Source of the DNA: Chamaecrista fasciculata
Taxonomy: Eukaryota; Streptophyta; Magnoliopsida; Fabales; Fabaceae
Direction: 5' to 3'
NCBI GenBank assembly: GCA_003254925.1
Contig: QANZ01046661.1
Span: 107,343 to 171,342 of the forward strand
Length of the DNA stretch: 64,000 nucleotides
A program made the position numbers and the translations under genes. Positions 44,570 through 55,664 of the stretch are shown here, piece by piece (position 1 is the stretch's first letter; every line of letters starts with the position of its first letter). The notes beneath the pieces are model-generated. The model saw only the letters and a program-made list of their open reading frames with translations, ran no database searches and was not told the DNA's origin.

Positions 44570-44881
44570 GACCTCTCTGAAAGAACTATATCAAAAGCTC
44601 ATTGCCATTGCCTAAATTCAAAGGACCTCGGTTGCCAGATCATCTCTTTCAAACCTGAAAAAACATGACGGGTGAATAATTCCTCTGACCTTTTTAATCA
44701 TGGAAAGAAAATGGAAACAACAGACGACCTCTCTGAAAGAACTATATCAAAAGCTCATTGCCATTGCCTAAATTCAAAGGACCTCGGTTACCAGATCATC
44801 TCTTTCAAACCTGAAAAAACATGACGGGTGAATAATTCCTCTGACCTTTTTAATCATGGAAAGAAAATGGAAACAACAGAC
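44570..44881. repeat. 156-bp tandem duplication at the PHO2 leader exon boundary
   Basis: 44570-44725 and 44726-44881 are nearly identical; the one change I see is g/a at 44632/44788. The unit includes the 5' edge of leader exon 2 with its polypyrimidine tract and AG acceptor, so the acceptor exists twice. Confidence 0.93.
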
Positions 44882-45756
44882 GAATCATATGATAGCTAGC
44901 CTGCCTATATAAAAATACAAGCATACAGCATCCAAATTCAGAAAGATAGAGAAAAGGTAGGGCCAATAATATTTTGTTCAATGACTTTCCAAATCTTTGG
45001 TTGTGCATCAAAGACATGGAATCACTGTTTTGGTTAAAATAATATAGATTAAAAAAACAGATTTCATTATGCATAATAAAGTCCCTTCCGTATTGAGTCT
45101 TGAGAACCATGTAGTTAGAAAATACAAATAGAACCATATTAAATTGCTTATTGAGAAGAAAATCTATTTTAGCACCCAACAGAAGAGTCACTTTCTGCAG
45201 CACGGGTCACAATTGCAAATCTAGATTTCCTTTTTGTAAATCAAATTTACCAAAGGAAACACTAAAATCAATACTTATCATCTCTCTTTTCGAGTTGAAA
45301 CTTGAAATAGACAGAAGAATAAGATGGATCAAAACCATTCACAATTTCTTTCAATCAAATTAATACCTTTTTCTATTCTTTGATGAATTATGCCAATAAC
45401 AAGAACACCAATGAATTATTTTGGGTTCTATTGAACCTATGGAAATCATATGTTAACTCTTCTAACATCATTGAATTACAAGGAAATGAACAATATTTCA
45501 TCTAACACAATCAAACACAAAATTCTGCATCAGAATCAATTCACCCCTGAAAACACAAAGGGCAGTTTTATCGATTAAACAGCTCTTAATCTCAAGAAAT
45601 TGGGCTGTCTCATGTCAAAAGTGCACAAAAGTCAACCTCATGAAAGATTGAAGCTTCCATAAAATCACCAAATTGAAAACCCCAACTCCCCAAAAAAACA
45701 AGAAAACTCAACCAAAAGAAAAGTGAATTTGCTGAGGAAGAAGACAGACACTATAC

Positions 45757-46075
45757 CATTTTTTTCGCCTTTGAAGTTGAACTTGATTGGACCCATATAA
45801 GCACCAATGAAACCCCATGACTTGAAACGCCTAAATCTGCTATCTCCTTTTTCAAAACTATATAACTGACTTCTTCTTTGGGAGATTTGGAAAAGTGGGT
45901 TTTGTTCAGATAGGCCTTGTTCCACGGCCAGTTCCACCATCCTCCACGCCACCACCGAATTTCGAGACCATTTTGCAAGGGAACACAGTGAAGCTTCTTT
46001 TCTTTTTTTTTGTTTTCCTCTTTCTCTGTGTTTTCTTCTCTGAAAGTAATTGTGGAGTTTATTGTTTAGAAGAGG
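45757..46075 (-). other. PHO2 5' UTR exon 1
   Basis: A non-coding first exon inferred from a donor AAAATG|GTATAG (exon end 45757). The upstream edge, near 46075, is a guess from the purine/pyrimidine-rich leader text; no TATA box was found. It is separated from leader exon 2 by an intron of about 1.1 kb. Confidence 0.5.
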
Positions 46076-46143
46076 CAAATGGGGCCTTTTAGTTTGAGCG
46101 AAATAGGCATAATAAGAGAGATTATTGGACCAAAAATGGGAGA

Positions 46144-46151
46144 GAATATAC
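46144..46151. promoter_or_regulatory. P1BS-like PHR1 binding site
   Basis: GAATATAC fits GNATATNC, the site bound by PHR1-type phosphate-starvation factors. It lies some 70 bp upstream of the presumed PHO2 transcription start. Such 8-mers occur by chance in AT-rich DNA, so function is only possible. Confidence 0.3.
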
Positions 46152-46319
46152 CAAACAGTATCAGACACAAAATACCAAACAAGACAGTTAAAAAATTTTC
46201 TGTATTGACAAAACCGCTGAATCTCTCCTTTTGTTCCTTCCTTCTGTCGGTTTCTCTCTTCTTTAGCTTTCCGAAAATGATATTTTGCATACAAATAAAT
46301 CAAGGAATTTAATGGCTTG

Positions 46320-47668
46320 GTGTACAACTCATTAATCATTGTCACCTCATTAAATTTAATTCCTACTATTTATTTAATTTTTTTCATTTATTTTTATGAT
46401 TTATTTTAAGAAAAAAAAAACTTAGTCTTCGTATTTTATAGAGACAATTAATTCTATGACGATACTAGCTATTTATTTAGAAAAAAAAACAGATATAAAA
46501 CTAGTTTATTGTATATTAATATTAGAATTGATAAAATTGTGTATCAAAATTTAAACACTTTCATCTTAGATTTCTGTATTGCAATCTATTACTTCAATTA
46601 GCTCTAAACAAATGATAGCATCACAAATCTAAGTATTGAGCCCTAAAATCTAAATATTTTTAAAGTCTAATGATTAGTTTAGACATAATAAACAAATAAT
46701 TTTTTGAATCATGTATATTTTGTTTATTGAAAGAAATATGAACAAAAAATATTTAATTATTTATTTTTAGTTTTTAATATCTACCTAATAATTTAATTAT
46801 TAATATATTTATTATATTTATTATGTGATATTTAGTATTTACCGTCGTCAAGTTAGCTCATAACCCACAAATCAGTCTATATATTCATTAACAAGTTTAA
46901 AGAGAGGAAATTAAGCCCATTTGAAAATAAAACAAGTTTAAATGAATTAATCCATTTAGCTTGTGGGCTAAACGAAGATGGGACGAGTTAGCTGTTGATA
47001 GCTTGCATAATTTTTTAAAAATATTTCAAATATATATTATAAATAATGGAAAAGCTAGTGGGACTTAACTAATTAAATAATCTAATTAACTTCCTTCTAT
47101 TTTTAAATTTATTTTATAATTTTAAATTAGAATAAAAATAATATATATTTTAATCAACTTTATAATTTTTTCGTCATCTAAATTAAATTTCAAAATAATA
47201 TTTACTTACCCCCACTGATATATATAAGACTAGGTTAATATTAATTATTGGAATAGATGAAAATGAAAATTGATAATGCTGGCATTAGTCACTCTCTTGT
47301 CTCTCTTTACAAGTTTTAAATTATGATAAAAGCATCAAACTAAAGTTTATTGATGCCATTAAGCAACTTCATGTGTGAAGCTTATTCTCTCGATCGGATA
47401 TACTTTGGAAACCTAATTAGCAACTTTTCTATGGCCAAAACCAAGAATATTCCAAACAGATATAGATATGCAATTAGCATAATATGATCTTAATCCTTAA
47501 AAGAAAAAGGACATTATATTAATTATTTTGGAATGTTTTGCATAGAGACAAATGCTAATTGTATTTCTAACTTGTGGCACCAGTAGGAAGTGAACACTAC
47601 AATGACAATCTCCTTCAAATATGACAACAGATCAGAGAGGATATATATGATGAACCAATCAAATTGAT
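46320..47668. other. Intergenic, no gene seen
   Basis: Very AT-rich upstream flank of PHO2. No open frame with family features, no RNA gene, no clear repeat boundary. Confidence 0.5.
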
Positions 47669-47887
47669 TATATATACTATTATATATGTCTAAAAGATTT
47701 CATAGTAATTGATCTTTTAAAATTATAGTATAAAATAATATTTATTCAATATATTACAAATAAATATATAAAATAAAATAAAAATATCACCTTAGTTTTA
47801 GTAACTCACGTTTCCACCGTGATCAGTTTTTACTCACACATATTGGTGACAATTTTTTTTCAAAAGCATGAACTTTTATTTTTATTA
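47669..47887 (+). mobile_element. 5' part of a Helitron copy, interrupted at its 3' side
   Basis: About 220 bp that aligns with the first half of 47888-48338 (shared words such as 'gatcttttaaaa', 'tagtataaaataatattta'). It lacks the 3' hairpin. The complete copy begins exactly where this one stops, so either the second inserted into the first or the two arose by tandem transposition. Confidence 0.55.
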
Positions 47888-48338
47888 TCTATATACTATT
47901 ATATATGTCTAAAGAGTTTTCTAATAGTCGATCTTTTAAAACTATAGTATAAAATAATATTTATTCAATATATTATAAATAAATATATAAAAAAAATCAC
48001 CCCAACTTAAATAACCCACCTTTCTACCTATGACTTCATGAGTTAGTTTTCACTCATACACATATAGGTGACGATTTAAAAGTATGAACTTTTTGTTTAT
48101 TATTGGATTAATTTATTTTTTTTCTTCTATGTTTTTCCTTCATACCAATTTATATAATTTTTAATATTAAATTATTTTAAACTTTAATATATATATATNT
48201 TAAAACTATAGTCTATGAAATTAAAAATAAGAGAAAATTTACTATTTGGTCTCTCTTTCTTTACTAAGTTAACAATTTAGTCCCTTATTTATTTTATATA
48301 CATATTTGCGTGCCCGTTAGGGCACGCAAAGCCCCTAG
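47888..48338 (+). mobile_element. Non-autonomous Helitron, 451 bp
   Basis: It starts TCTATATACTATTATATATG after an A. It ends with the hairpin GCGTGCCCGTTAGGGCACGC (48308-48327, perfect 8-bp stem), then 11 nt ending CTAG before a T. This is the standard Helitron 3' end. The last 137 bp match the 3' part of the copy at 50424-50602. One N at 48199 lies where the two-copy homology begins. Confidence 0.82.
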
Positions 48339-50423
48339 TCTATATATATGGATACATGCATGAAATTAAAGAATCATCTTTAATGGGTAATAATTGAAGA
48401 TGACTATTTCATATGTATATATAATTAATAGTATGCTTATATATATAGTTATGTGCTTAATTATATATGCACATCTTCACAGATTCAATTTTCAAAGTTA
48501 TGCCTCTCTATAGATCTATAGCATCTGGCTTCCTTGTTAATATTGCAGCTTGCTTCATTATTGCTAAATGAGAGTAAGCACTAAAATTTTAATTTCTTTA
48601 TCATGCAATTTTTTAAGTGTTTTAATTATTCTGGTTGATAGTTTTTTTCTTCAACCAATTAATTAACTCTGTAGTGTGAATGAAATTAATATTATGATAT
48701 TTACTGACTGCATGTTTGATGACAACCTGAAGCTTAAACATCAATATTAACTAATGTTGGCAAGAAATTTCTGAATTTTATTTAATTTGTCTAATTAAGT
48801 GGATATATATAGCAAGACCACAAAATGGTGGGGCAAATCTGAAAAAAAAAATTCCTTTTTTTTTTAGCACTGACAGCATAATATCAGTATAGTATCAAAA
48901 TATGCAGAGTTACTTGATAGCAATTTTTATCTGCTCCACTTCTTTTGTTCTTCCCCTTTTAATGTGCATGGTCATAAAGAACAATTCTTTTATAAATGCT
49001 CACATATGTATATAAATATATATAAGAGGATCTAAATTGTGTGGTGGTTCTTCGTTTTCGCTCTCAACTTTGTTAGTTATTGGAGCTTTAAATTAATTAA
49101 TGACATAGTGGGTTGCTTGCATTTAAGCAACTAGGCTATATATATATATATATATAAAGCATTTTTAATATAAAATTTGTAGTAATGCAGCTGGTACAAA
49201 AGCTCACTATTAAGAGTTAATGTACGCATGCAACTATATATAATCTTTTTTTGCATCTACCTAAACCTATGAGCAATTGAGCTTAATTTAAAAGTACCAT
49301 GAGCAAAATATCATAACTACTTGCTTTGTGTGGACAAAATTGTAACTTGAATAGGTTAATTATAGACAAATTTCTTCTCGAAGAGCTGGTACCCTTCTCT
49401 TCCTCTTCCTAATTGAAACACACACAAAAAATTATAACTTAATCCGTTGAAAGAATATTTATTTTATCACTCGTGTTGACAAGTAAAAATTTCATTTATT
49501 TAATTTATCATAAAACAAGATAATTGAAAGAAAAAACTGATTTTTTTTAATAATAAATACAATGAACTTTGGAGTTTGGATGTATATATATATGATGTCA
49601 ATTTCCAAGGAATATATGTTAAAGGTGAAAGCTCCAAAATTGGTGGACTACAGAGAACAGTTAGAGCCACCTGTGTACCATTATGATTATATATGTGTAT
49701 ATATATATAATGAAATGGATGTGTTATGTGTACGTGTCTCTTTTGTCTCTCTCTCTCTTTTGTGCGTTTCAGTCATTTCGCAAAGAGATATTAACCGATG
49801 AAGGTGGAGATAGAAATCAAATCATATATTCAATTTATAGTTCCACAGTACTAATTTGGGACTGTTGTACCATTAATCAATCATATATATTTGTTATTTG
49901 AATTTTTTATAATTCTAATAAAAAACATGTAATAAATGTTAACTTTTGGGTCTCTCCTCCAATCAGATCATGAGATGACTCATTGAAAAAATTTCAAAGA
50001 TAGAAAGTTAGGAGAACAACATTGAAATGGTCTATCACGACTTGCACCTCCAATGCACCTCACGATGCAAGTCGTGATGTAACATCATATGTAAGTCCTA
50101 CATGGACTATTTTGTTTTGTTCAGCTCTTCTCTTTTCTTATAAATAAAAGTGTTTTCTCTGTATTTTTTCATTCTTTGTTTTTTCTGTGTTGAAAATTCA
50201 AAATTAAGGAACTCTTGGTTGGGAGAATCTTCACTAATTCTTTTTTCTCTCTTGAGGTTTCGATTCTTGGATTGGATCTTAAGATTTTGAAAAACCCACA
50301 ATAAACCATATAAATTGTTTTAAAATAGCTTTTATAAAAACAATATTTGTAAATTATTTATGTTTTTATCATTTTGAAATTAAAAATAATATTTACATAT
50401 TACTTATATTACTTATATATATA
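48339..50423. other. Intergenic, no gene seen
   Basis: AT-rich DNA with (TA)n tracts (for example about 49137-49157). The open frame at 49562-49801 shows no family features. No tRNA or other RNA gene was recognised. Confidence 0.45.
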
Positions 50424-50602
50424 TCTTATATTATATGACTCCACCCCTTTCTGGTCGTCCATGTTTAAAACTATAGTCTTTGAAATTAAAAATAAGAGAA
50501 AATTTACTATTTGGTCTCTTTTTCTTTACTAAGTTAACAATTTAGTCCTTTATTTATTTTACATACATATTTACGTGCCTGTTAAGGCACGCAAAGCCCT
50601 AA
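50424..50602 (+). mobile_element. 179-bp non-autonomous Helitron copy
   Basis: It begins TCTTATATTATATGACTCC after an A and ends with the hairpin-derived CGTGCCTGTTAAGGCACG, then ..GCCCTAA before a T. It is the sister of the minus-strand copy at 23757-23935, with the same length. Confidence 0.82.
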
Positions 50603-50762
50603 TATAAATATATATATATGGTGGAAAGAACATTGTTGATCTCAGAAGCACTTTCTCAAGTTTGAAATTCATGACATTATTGCTTGTTTTATGAAAAAGA
50701 AAATTATTATTTGGTTTATAAATTTATATTAAATTAACTAATCAGTCACTAAATAATTAAAA

Positions 50763-52829
50763 GGGTAAATTGCAGTTTGATACCCTAGTTAGGGGCGGTC
50801 TCACTTTAGTACCCTGAAAGAAAAATTTTTGCAGTGTGGTGCCCTGTGGTTTGCTCCGTTAGCGAATTGGTCCCCTGTGCTTTATTCCGTTAGGATTTAA
50901 CGGCAAATGTGATTGTAACCACTTTAAAATGTCAAAAACCTCCCAACAAGTCTTCTCTTATGCGTTTAAGTCCTTTCCCTTTACTAAAAGGGATCAAAAC
51001 ATAGAGAAAACAGAAACTAAAGAGTACATTATATAATTTTTACGATTGAGTTGAAATTAATTATAAAAGGGTCTTTAGAATTCTAATATTACAAAATTTT
51101 CTCCTTTTCATAAGATTTCTTTTGAATAAGTCCTGATTTAATTACACTTTAATCCCAAAAGTTTATGATCTTTGTCAAAATAGTCCTTAGGACCTCAAAA
51201 GACAAATGAGCATCTATAATTTATCAAAAAAATCCCCATATTCAACTACCAAAAGTTGAAATTTTCATTCAAGTACACTACAAACAAATCAAAACCCCCA
51301 AATTTTTTTAAAATCAAGCTCCACAAATTACCCCACAAATTTCATTGAAGTACAGTGCAAACAGATAAAAACCCCTAAATTTCTTGAGACACGCAAATCA
51401 AAACCCTTAAGCTGGACATGTGCCTCCACCTTGGTGACTCATCTCGGACTTGGATCCTCTGCATTTTACTCTCTACATTTTGTGTGCATTTTAGAGAGAT
51501 AAAGGAGGAGGTAGGAAGAGAAAGTATGGGTCCCACATATTTATTATTTTGTGGGACCCACACTTTCTCTCCCTACTTGTCCCTTTATCTCTCTAAAATG
51601 CACACAAAATGCANAAACAACCCCCCTCCCCCCAAATTTCTTCAGACACGCAAATCAAAACCCTTAAGCTGCACCTGCACATGTGCCTCCACCTTCAACT
51701 CCTCACATGGCCGACCAAGAACCCTTCATCTAATTATCCACACATCTCCATCGCCGAGGCTCTTCAAGCCAGAATCGATGATGATCATAATAATAATAAC
51801 GGTAAAGTTCTCAACTTTGGATTGAACCCATGAGAATCTGCGAAATCTGAAGGAACCCCAAATGGGTTTCACAGATTTGGAGATAATAAAATGTGGGTTG
51901 CTTCAAAAAATGAAGCTTCACCATTTTTGAATGCTGTTCCTTGGGCTTTTCTTCCTGTGTCGTTGTATCATCCTTATGCAGTGTCGGGAAATTGGAATTG
52001 GAACTTTGTTCCGCGGTTGAAAGCAGAGTATGTGCAGAGAGAAGAAAAGGAAGAAGAAGAAGAAGAAGGAGGAGGAGGGTGTAAAAGTGAAGAGAGAAAC
52101 GGCGGCGTTTTGGTCGGCCATGTGAGGAGTTGAGGGTGGGAGATGAGTCACGAAGGTGGAGGCACATGTGCAGGTTTAAGAGTTTTGATTTGCGGGTACG
52201 AAGAAATTTAGGGGTTTTGATTTGTTTGTAGTGTACTTAAATGAAATTTGTGGGGTAATTTGCGGAGCTTGATTTTGGAAAAATTTGAGGGTTTTGATTT
52301 GTCTGTAGTGTACTTAATTGAAAATTTCAGCTTCTGGTAGTTGAATATAAAGATTTTTTTTTTATAAATTGTAGATGCGCATCTGTCTTTTGAGGTTCTA
52401 AGGACTATTTTGATGAAGTTCATAAACTTTTTGGGATTAAAGTGTAATTAAATCAGGACCTATTCAAAAGAAATCTTATGAAAAGGAGAAAATTTTGTAA
52501 TATTAAAATTCTAAAGACCCTTTTATAATTAATTTCAACTTAACAGTAAAATTATATAATGTACTCTTTAGTTTCTGTTTTCTTTATGTTTTGATCCCTT
52601 TACGAGTAAAGGAAAAGGACTTAAACGCATAAGAGAAGACTTGTTGGAGATTTTTGACATTTTAAGGTTGTCACAATCACATTTTCCCTTAAATCTTAAC
52701 GGAAATAAAGCACAGGGGACCAATTCGCTAACAGAGCAAACCACGGGGTACCAAACTGCAAAAAATTTTCTTTCAGGGTATCAAAGTGGAACCGCCCCTA
52801 ACCACAGGGTACCAAACTGCAATTTACCC
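50763..52829. mobile_element. 2.07-kb foldback MULE-like element with a captured loop
   Basis: The ends are GGGTAAATTGCAGTTTG and its inverse. A perfect 9-bp duplication, TAATTAAAA, flanks it (50754-50762 and 52830-52838). The left arm (50763 to about 51721) and right arm (about 52112-52829) are close inverted copies over some 700 bp. The left arm is longer because an extra segment, including a small hairpin (about 51455-51613), lies between two near-copies of 'cacgcaaatcaaaaccctta'. The 390-bp loop is less AT-rich. No transposase is present. Confidence 0.88.
51722..52111. pseudogene. Loop of the 2-kb foldback element, possible captured gene fragment
   Basis: The loop is GC-richer than the flanks. 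It has short codon-like open stretches on the plus strand (for example HISIAEALQARIDDDHNNNN near 51741-51800, and NEASPFLNAVPWAFLPVSLY near 51909-51970). It also has a purine run coding for Glu. The arm end just before the loop carries an ATG with MADQEPF-like coding. I do not recognise the source gene. Capture of host DNA is inferred from base composition and position only. Confidence 0.35.
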
Positions 52830-53125
52830 TAATTAAAATATATGAATCAATCCTTGAATTATTGAAATTGTTCAATGATAAACAAAAAATTAAGTATAAA
52901 TTCAAAGATAAAAAAGTATAAAACCATTTCAAATTTAAGGACTAAATCATCACTAAGGTCAACCAAAAAACAAATCATCACTAAGGACCAAATAAGTTGA
53001 AAGTTGAAATATTTTAGAAATTAAATTATATATTTTAATTATTTAAAGATTGATTAATTAACTCGATATAAATTCAATCACTAATAAATTTTATCTTTCA
53101 GAAAAGATTACTTAAAAGTGGTCTC

Positions 53126-53306
53126 GGGTGCCGATGAGGTTTGACTCACTTGGTCACCTTTCGCCTATGATAATTGTATGGTTTGGGTTCAATTCTTGGT
53201 GCTGTCTCATTTAGTAGGTTATCTGTAAGTGCTCTCTGAGCCTGAAGGCATGCCCTGACCCTAAACTGGAGTTTCATCCATTCATCTAAATTTTTAACCA
53301 CAAAGA
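53126..53306 (+). mobile_element. tRNA-derived SINE, 181 bp
   Basis: A box A-like TTGACTCACTTGG (53141-53153) and box B-like GGTTCAATTC (53186-53195) lie at tRNA-like spacing. A unique body follows with 'ctgaaggcatgccctgacc'. A 12-bp duplication with one change (AAAAGTGGTCTC at 53114-53125, AAAAGTGGCCTC at 53307-53318) flanks it. Confidence 0.8.
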
Positions 53307-54641
53307 AAAAGTGGCCTCTGGTTAAATTATTATATTTCTGATGACCGGGTCTTTTTGAGCTAAATTCAGTGTGTTCGAACTAAATATACTATTAAAACTC
53401 AAAATCAAGGGTGGGGATTATTAATTTATTACAGATTCCTGGTTATTTTAAAATAATTCTTTAAATGAAATTTAGTAAGAAGTATTTTCATGGTTATTGA
53501 TTTAACGAGAATTTCTTTATTTGGAAAATAATATATTTTTCTATTTAAAAAATCATTTTTAATTAATTTGATCAATTTAATTGTTTTTCTTTTTTAAAGA
53601 AAAAATAGAAAAAATCTCTCTCCCTCTTGATATATTATATTGATAGTCATGAGTCAACATTCCATAGTATCACGTTTTCGAGCTTCAGAGCAACCACTGA
53701 TCTTCAGCACCAATGAAAATAAAACATTTGTCTATGATCAAGGGATTAAGTGATGCAAAAGCACCTATTAATTACTAAAATGTTAGTTTTGCTATTGATG
53801 CTTTAATAAATAAATATTTGTATTCAAATCACTACCATGAAATTGTCCAAATCCATATTCTCTGCCTTTTGAAACAGTTGAATCACTTGTTGAATAGAAG
53901 GGGACCAAAAAAAAATGGTAAATTATTTCAAACTCAAATCAAAACTGTTTAGTTATTTACTAGTACAATGTTCAATTATCATTTTTCTAAAAAATTAATT
54001 TTCTCTAACCTATATGAGTTAGTGGTTTATCCACCCTGACTTGCAAAATTGAGATGGGAAATTTACTGAAATATATAAAATTAAAGAAGAGGAAATCCAC
54101 TGGGTGGCAAAATCTTTTGCTTACTGTTGCAGAATAAAGGCATACCTATATGTAATATTATATTATATATATATTAGGATCTGCACTATTTATAAAACAA
54201 TGTTCAAATGCATTTTAGAGCCACTTGCAGGATAGTGCTCAAAGGAATATATTCACAAGGTGGACTTTTACATATGCATTTGTCAATAATCACCTTTTTT
54301 TTCTTCAACTTTTCTAAACATTCTTTGCAATTGATATATATATATATATATGTGCATATTGAGGGGTAATTTTTACACTAATTAATGATCAATAAATAAA
54401 GTGTTAGGTTCAAAGATTAAAATCACTTTTATATATCTATTTAAATAATTTTACATATTAAAATTACTTGTTGAAAGCATTTCCAGACTTAAGTTACTAT
54501 CAAAACTATTTATAATACAAATTTTCCAAACATAACAGTTCTACTAAATAGCTCCTCTTATACTTTATTTCTAAAACTTCATTTAAATCACAATATTAAT
54601 ATCAAAAGAGCCTATTAATTAATAACTAAATTATTTTTTTT

Positions 54642-54770
54642 TCATATCATGAGTTCGATTCTCAATACTAATTTGAAGGTTTTGTTGATAAGCGATTTGT
54701 AAGTATTTATAGAGCTTAGAGGCATGTCCCGGTCTTAATGAGCCCTCCGACACTTCAACTTTTTATACAA
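54642..54770 (+). mobile_element. 5'-truncated SINE related to 53126-53306
   Basis: It starts near a box B-like GAGTTCGATTCTC and shares the body text 'tttgtaagt..gaggcatgtcccggtc' with the complete copy. The box A region is missing or unrecognisable. Confidence 0.55.
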
Positions 54771-55390
54771 TTTTTTTTCAGAAAGATTATAAAAGAGATT
54801 CAAGAACAATAAGGAAAAAAACTTTGACATCTAATATATCTTAAATTTGAATATTAAAATTGTTGTAATATTAGTATCGAATTACTCCCCATTCATATTA
54901 GGGTCTAGCAAAAATAACTAATTACATACAAAATATTAAATTTTAATTGAAATCTTTTTAAGTAATATTTACCTTTAGTTTGTATTCCCTATACTTCTGA
55001 CAACTCAATACAAAACTAGAGTACTTAGTACTCTATTATTGTCCAACTCTTTAGAGACAACAACAAGCATTGCTCTAAAATCTAAACTAATCTACACACA
55101 CAATATACTTTTGCATCATAGTTTCCTATTTTATTTGTTTATTTATGAGTACCCACGTGGAACGCATATAGGAAGTCACGTGTCTTCACTTATGAAAAGA
55201 TGTTTCTTCTTTTTCTTGCTTTTGTTGATTAAAATGAGAACCCTCGTTTGTTGGTATGTTTAGTGGCCCATTTTGGCCTAATTTGATGCATAATAGGATT
55301 GAGGAGTGATACAAAGTCTAATCAAAACCCACCATATATGTTCCATCGATTTTCCGAAAGCAAGAAAGATCTCTCTCTATATATATCTTA

Positions 55391-55664
55391 TCTTATATTA
55401 TATGGTTCTATCTCTTTTTAGTTGTCAGTCTTTATAGTACTACCACTCTTTCTCCCCACTTACTCTCTTTATATGACGTAATTTCAAATTGGTCCTAAAT
55501 ATTTTATTTATTTTAGATGAGTCTTACATATTTTTATAATTTCTCAAATTGGTCCCGAACTTACTATTTTATCAATATAAAAATTTAATATAATCTTCAA
55601 CTTTAAATCAATTCAAACGTTACATGCATATTAGCGTGCCCGTTAAGACACGCCAAGCCCCTAG
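55391..55664 (+). mobile_element. Helitron copy with a chimeric interior, 274 bp
   Basis: It begins TCTTATATTATATGG after an A. It ends with GCGTGCCCGTTAAGACACGC and ..CCCCTAG before a T, the same termini as the 179-bp copies. The interior (about 55480-55600) is not the family's usual one. It resembles one arm of the 'caaattggtcc' foldback repeat (12426-12841), so this copy has picked up foreign DNA. Confidence 0.75.

Larger units (their letters stand above)
43738..44654 (-). other. PHO2 5' UTR exon 2 with the miR399 target array
   Basis: Non-coding exon inferred from a donor AAGAAG|GTAACA (exon end 43738) and an acceptor TTTTTCAG|GTTTG (exon start 44654, or a duplicate acceptor at 44810). 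It joins to 12 nt of leader (43433-43422) in front of the PHO2 ATG. It contains five exact 19-nt miR399 sites within about 470 bp. The leader has several short upstream ATGs. Confidence 0.75.

Noticed and set aside
45665-46345. 226-codon minus-strand open frame at the PHO2 5' end
   Set aside because: It covers leader exon 1 and upstream DNA, crosses the inferred donor, and shows no family features.
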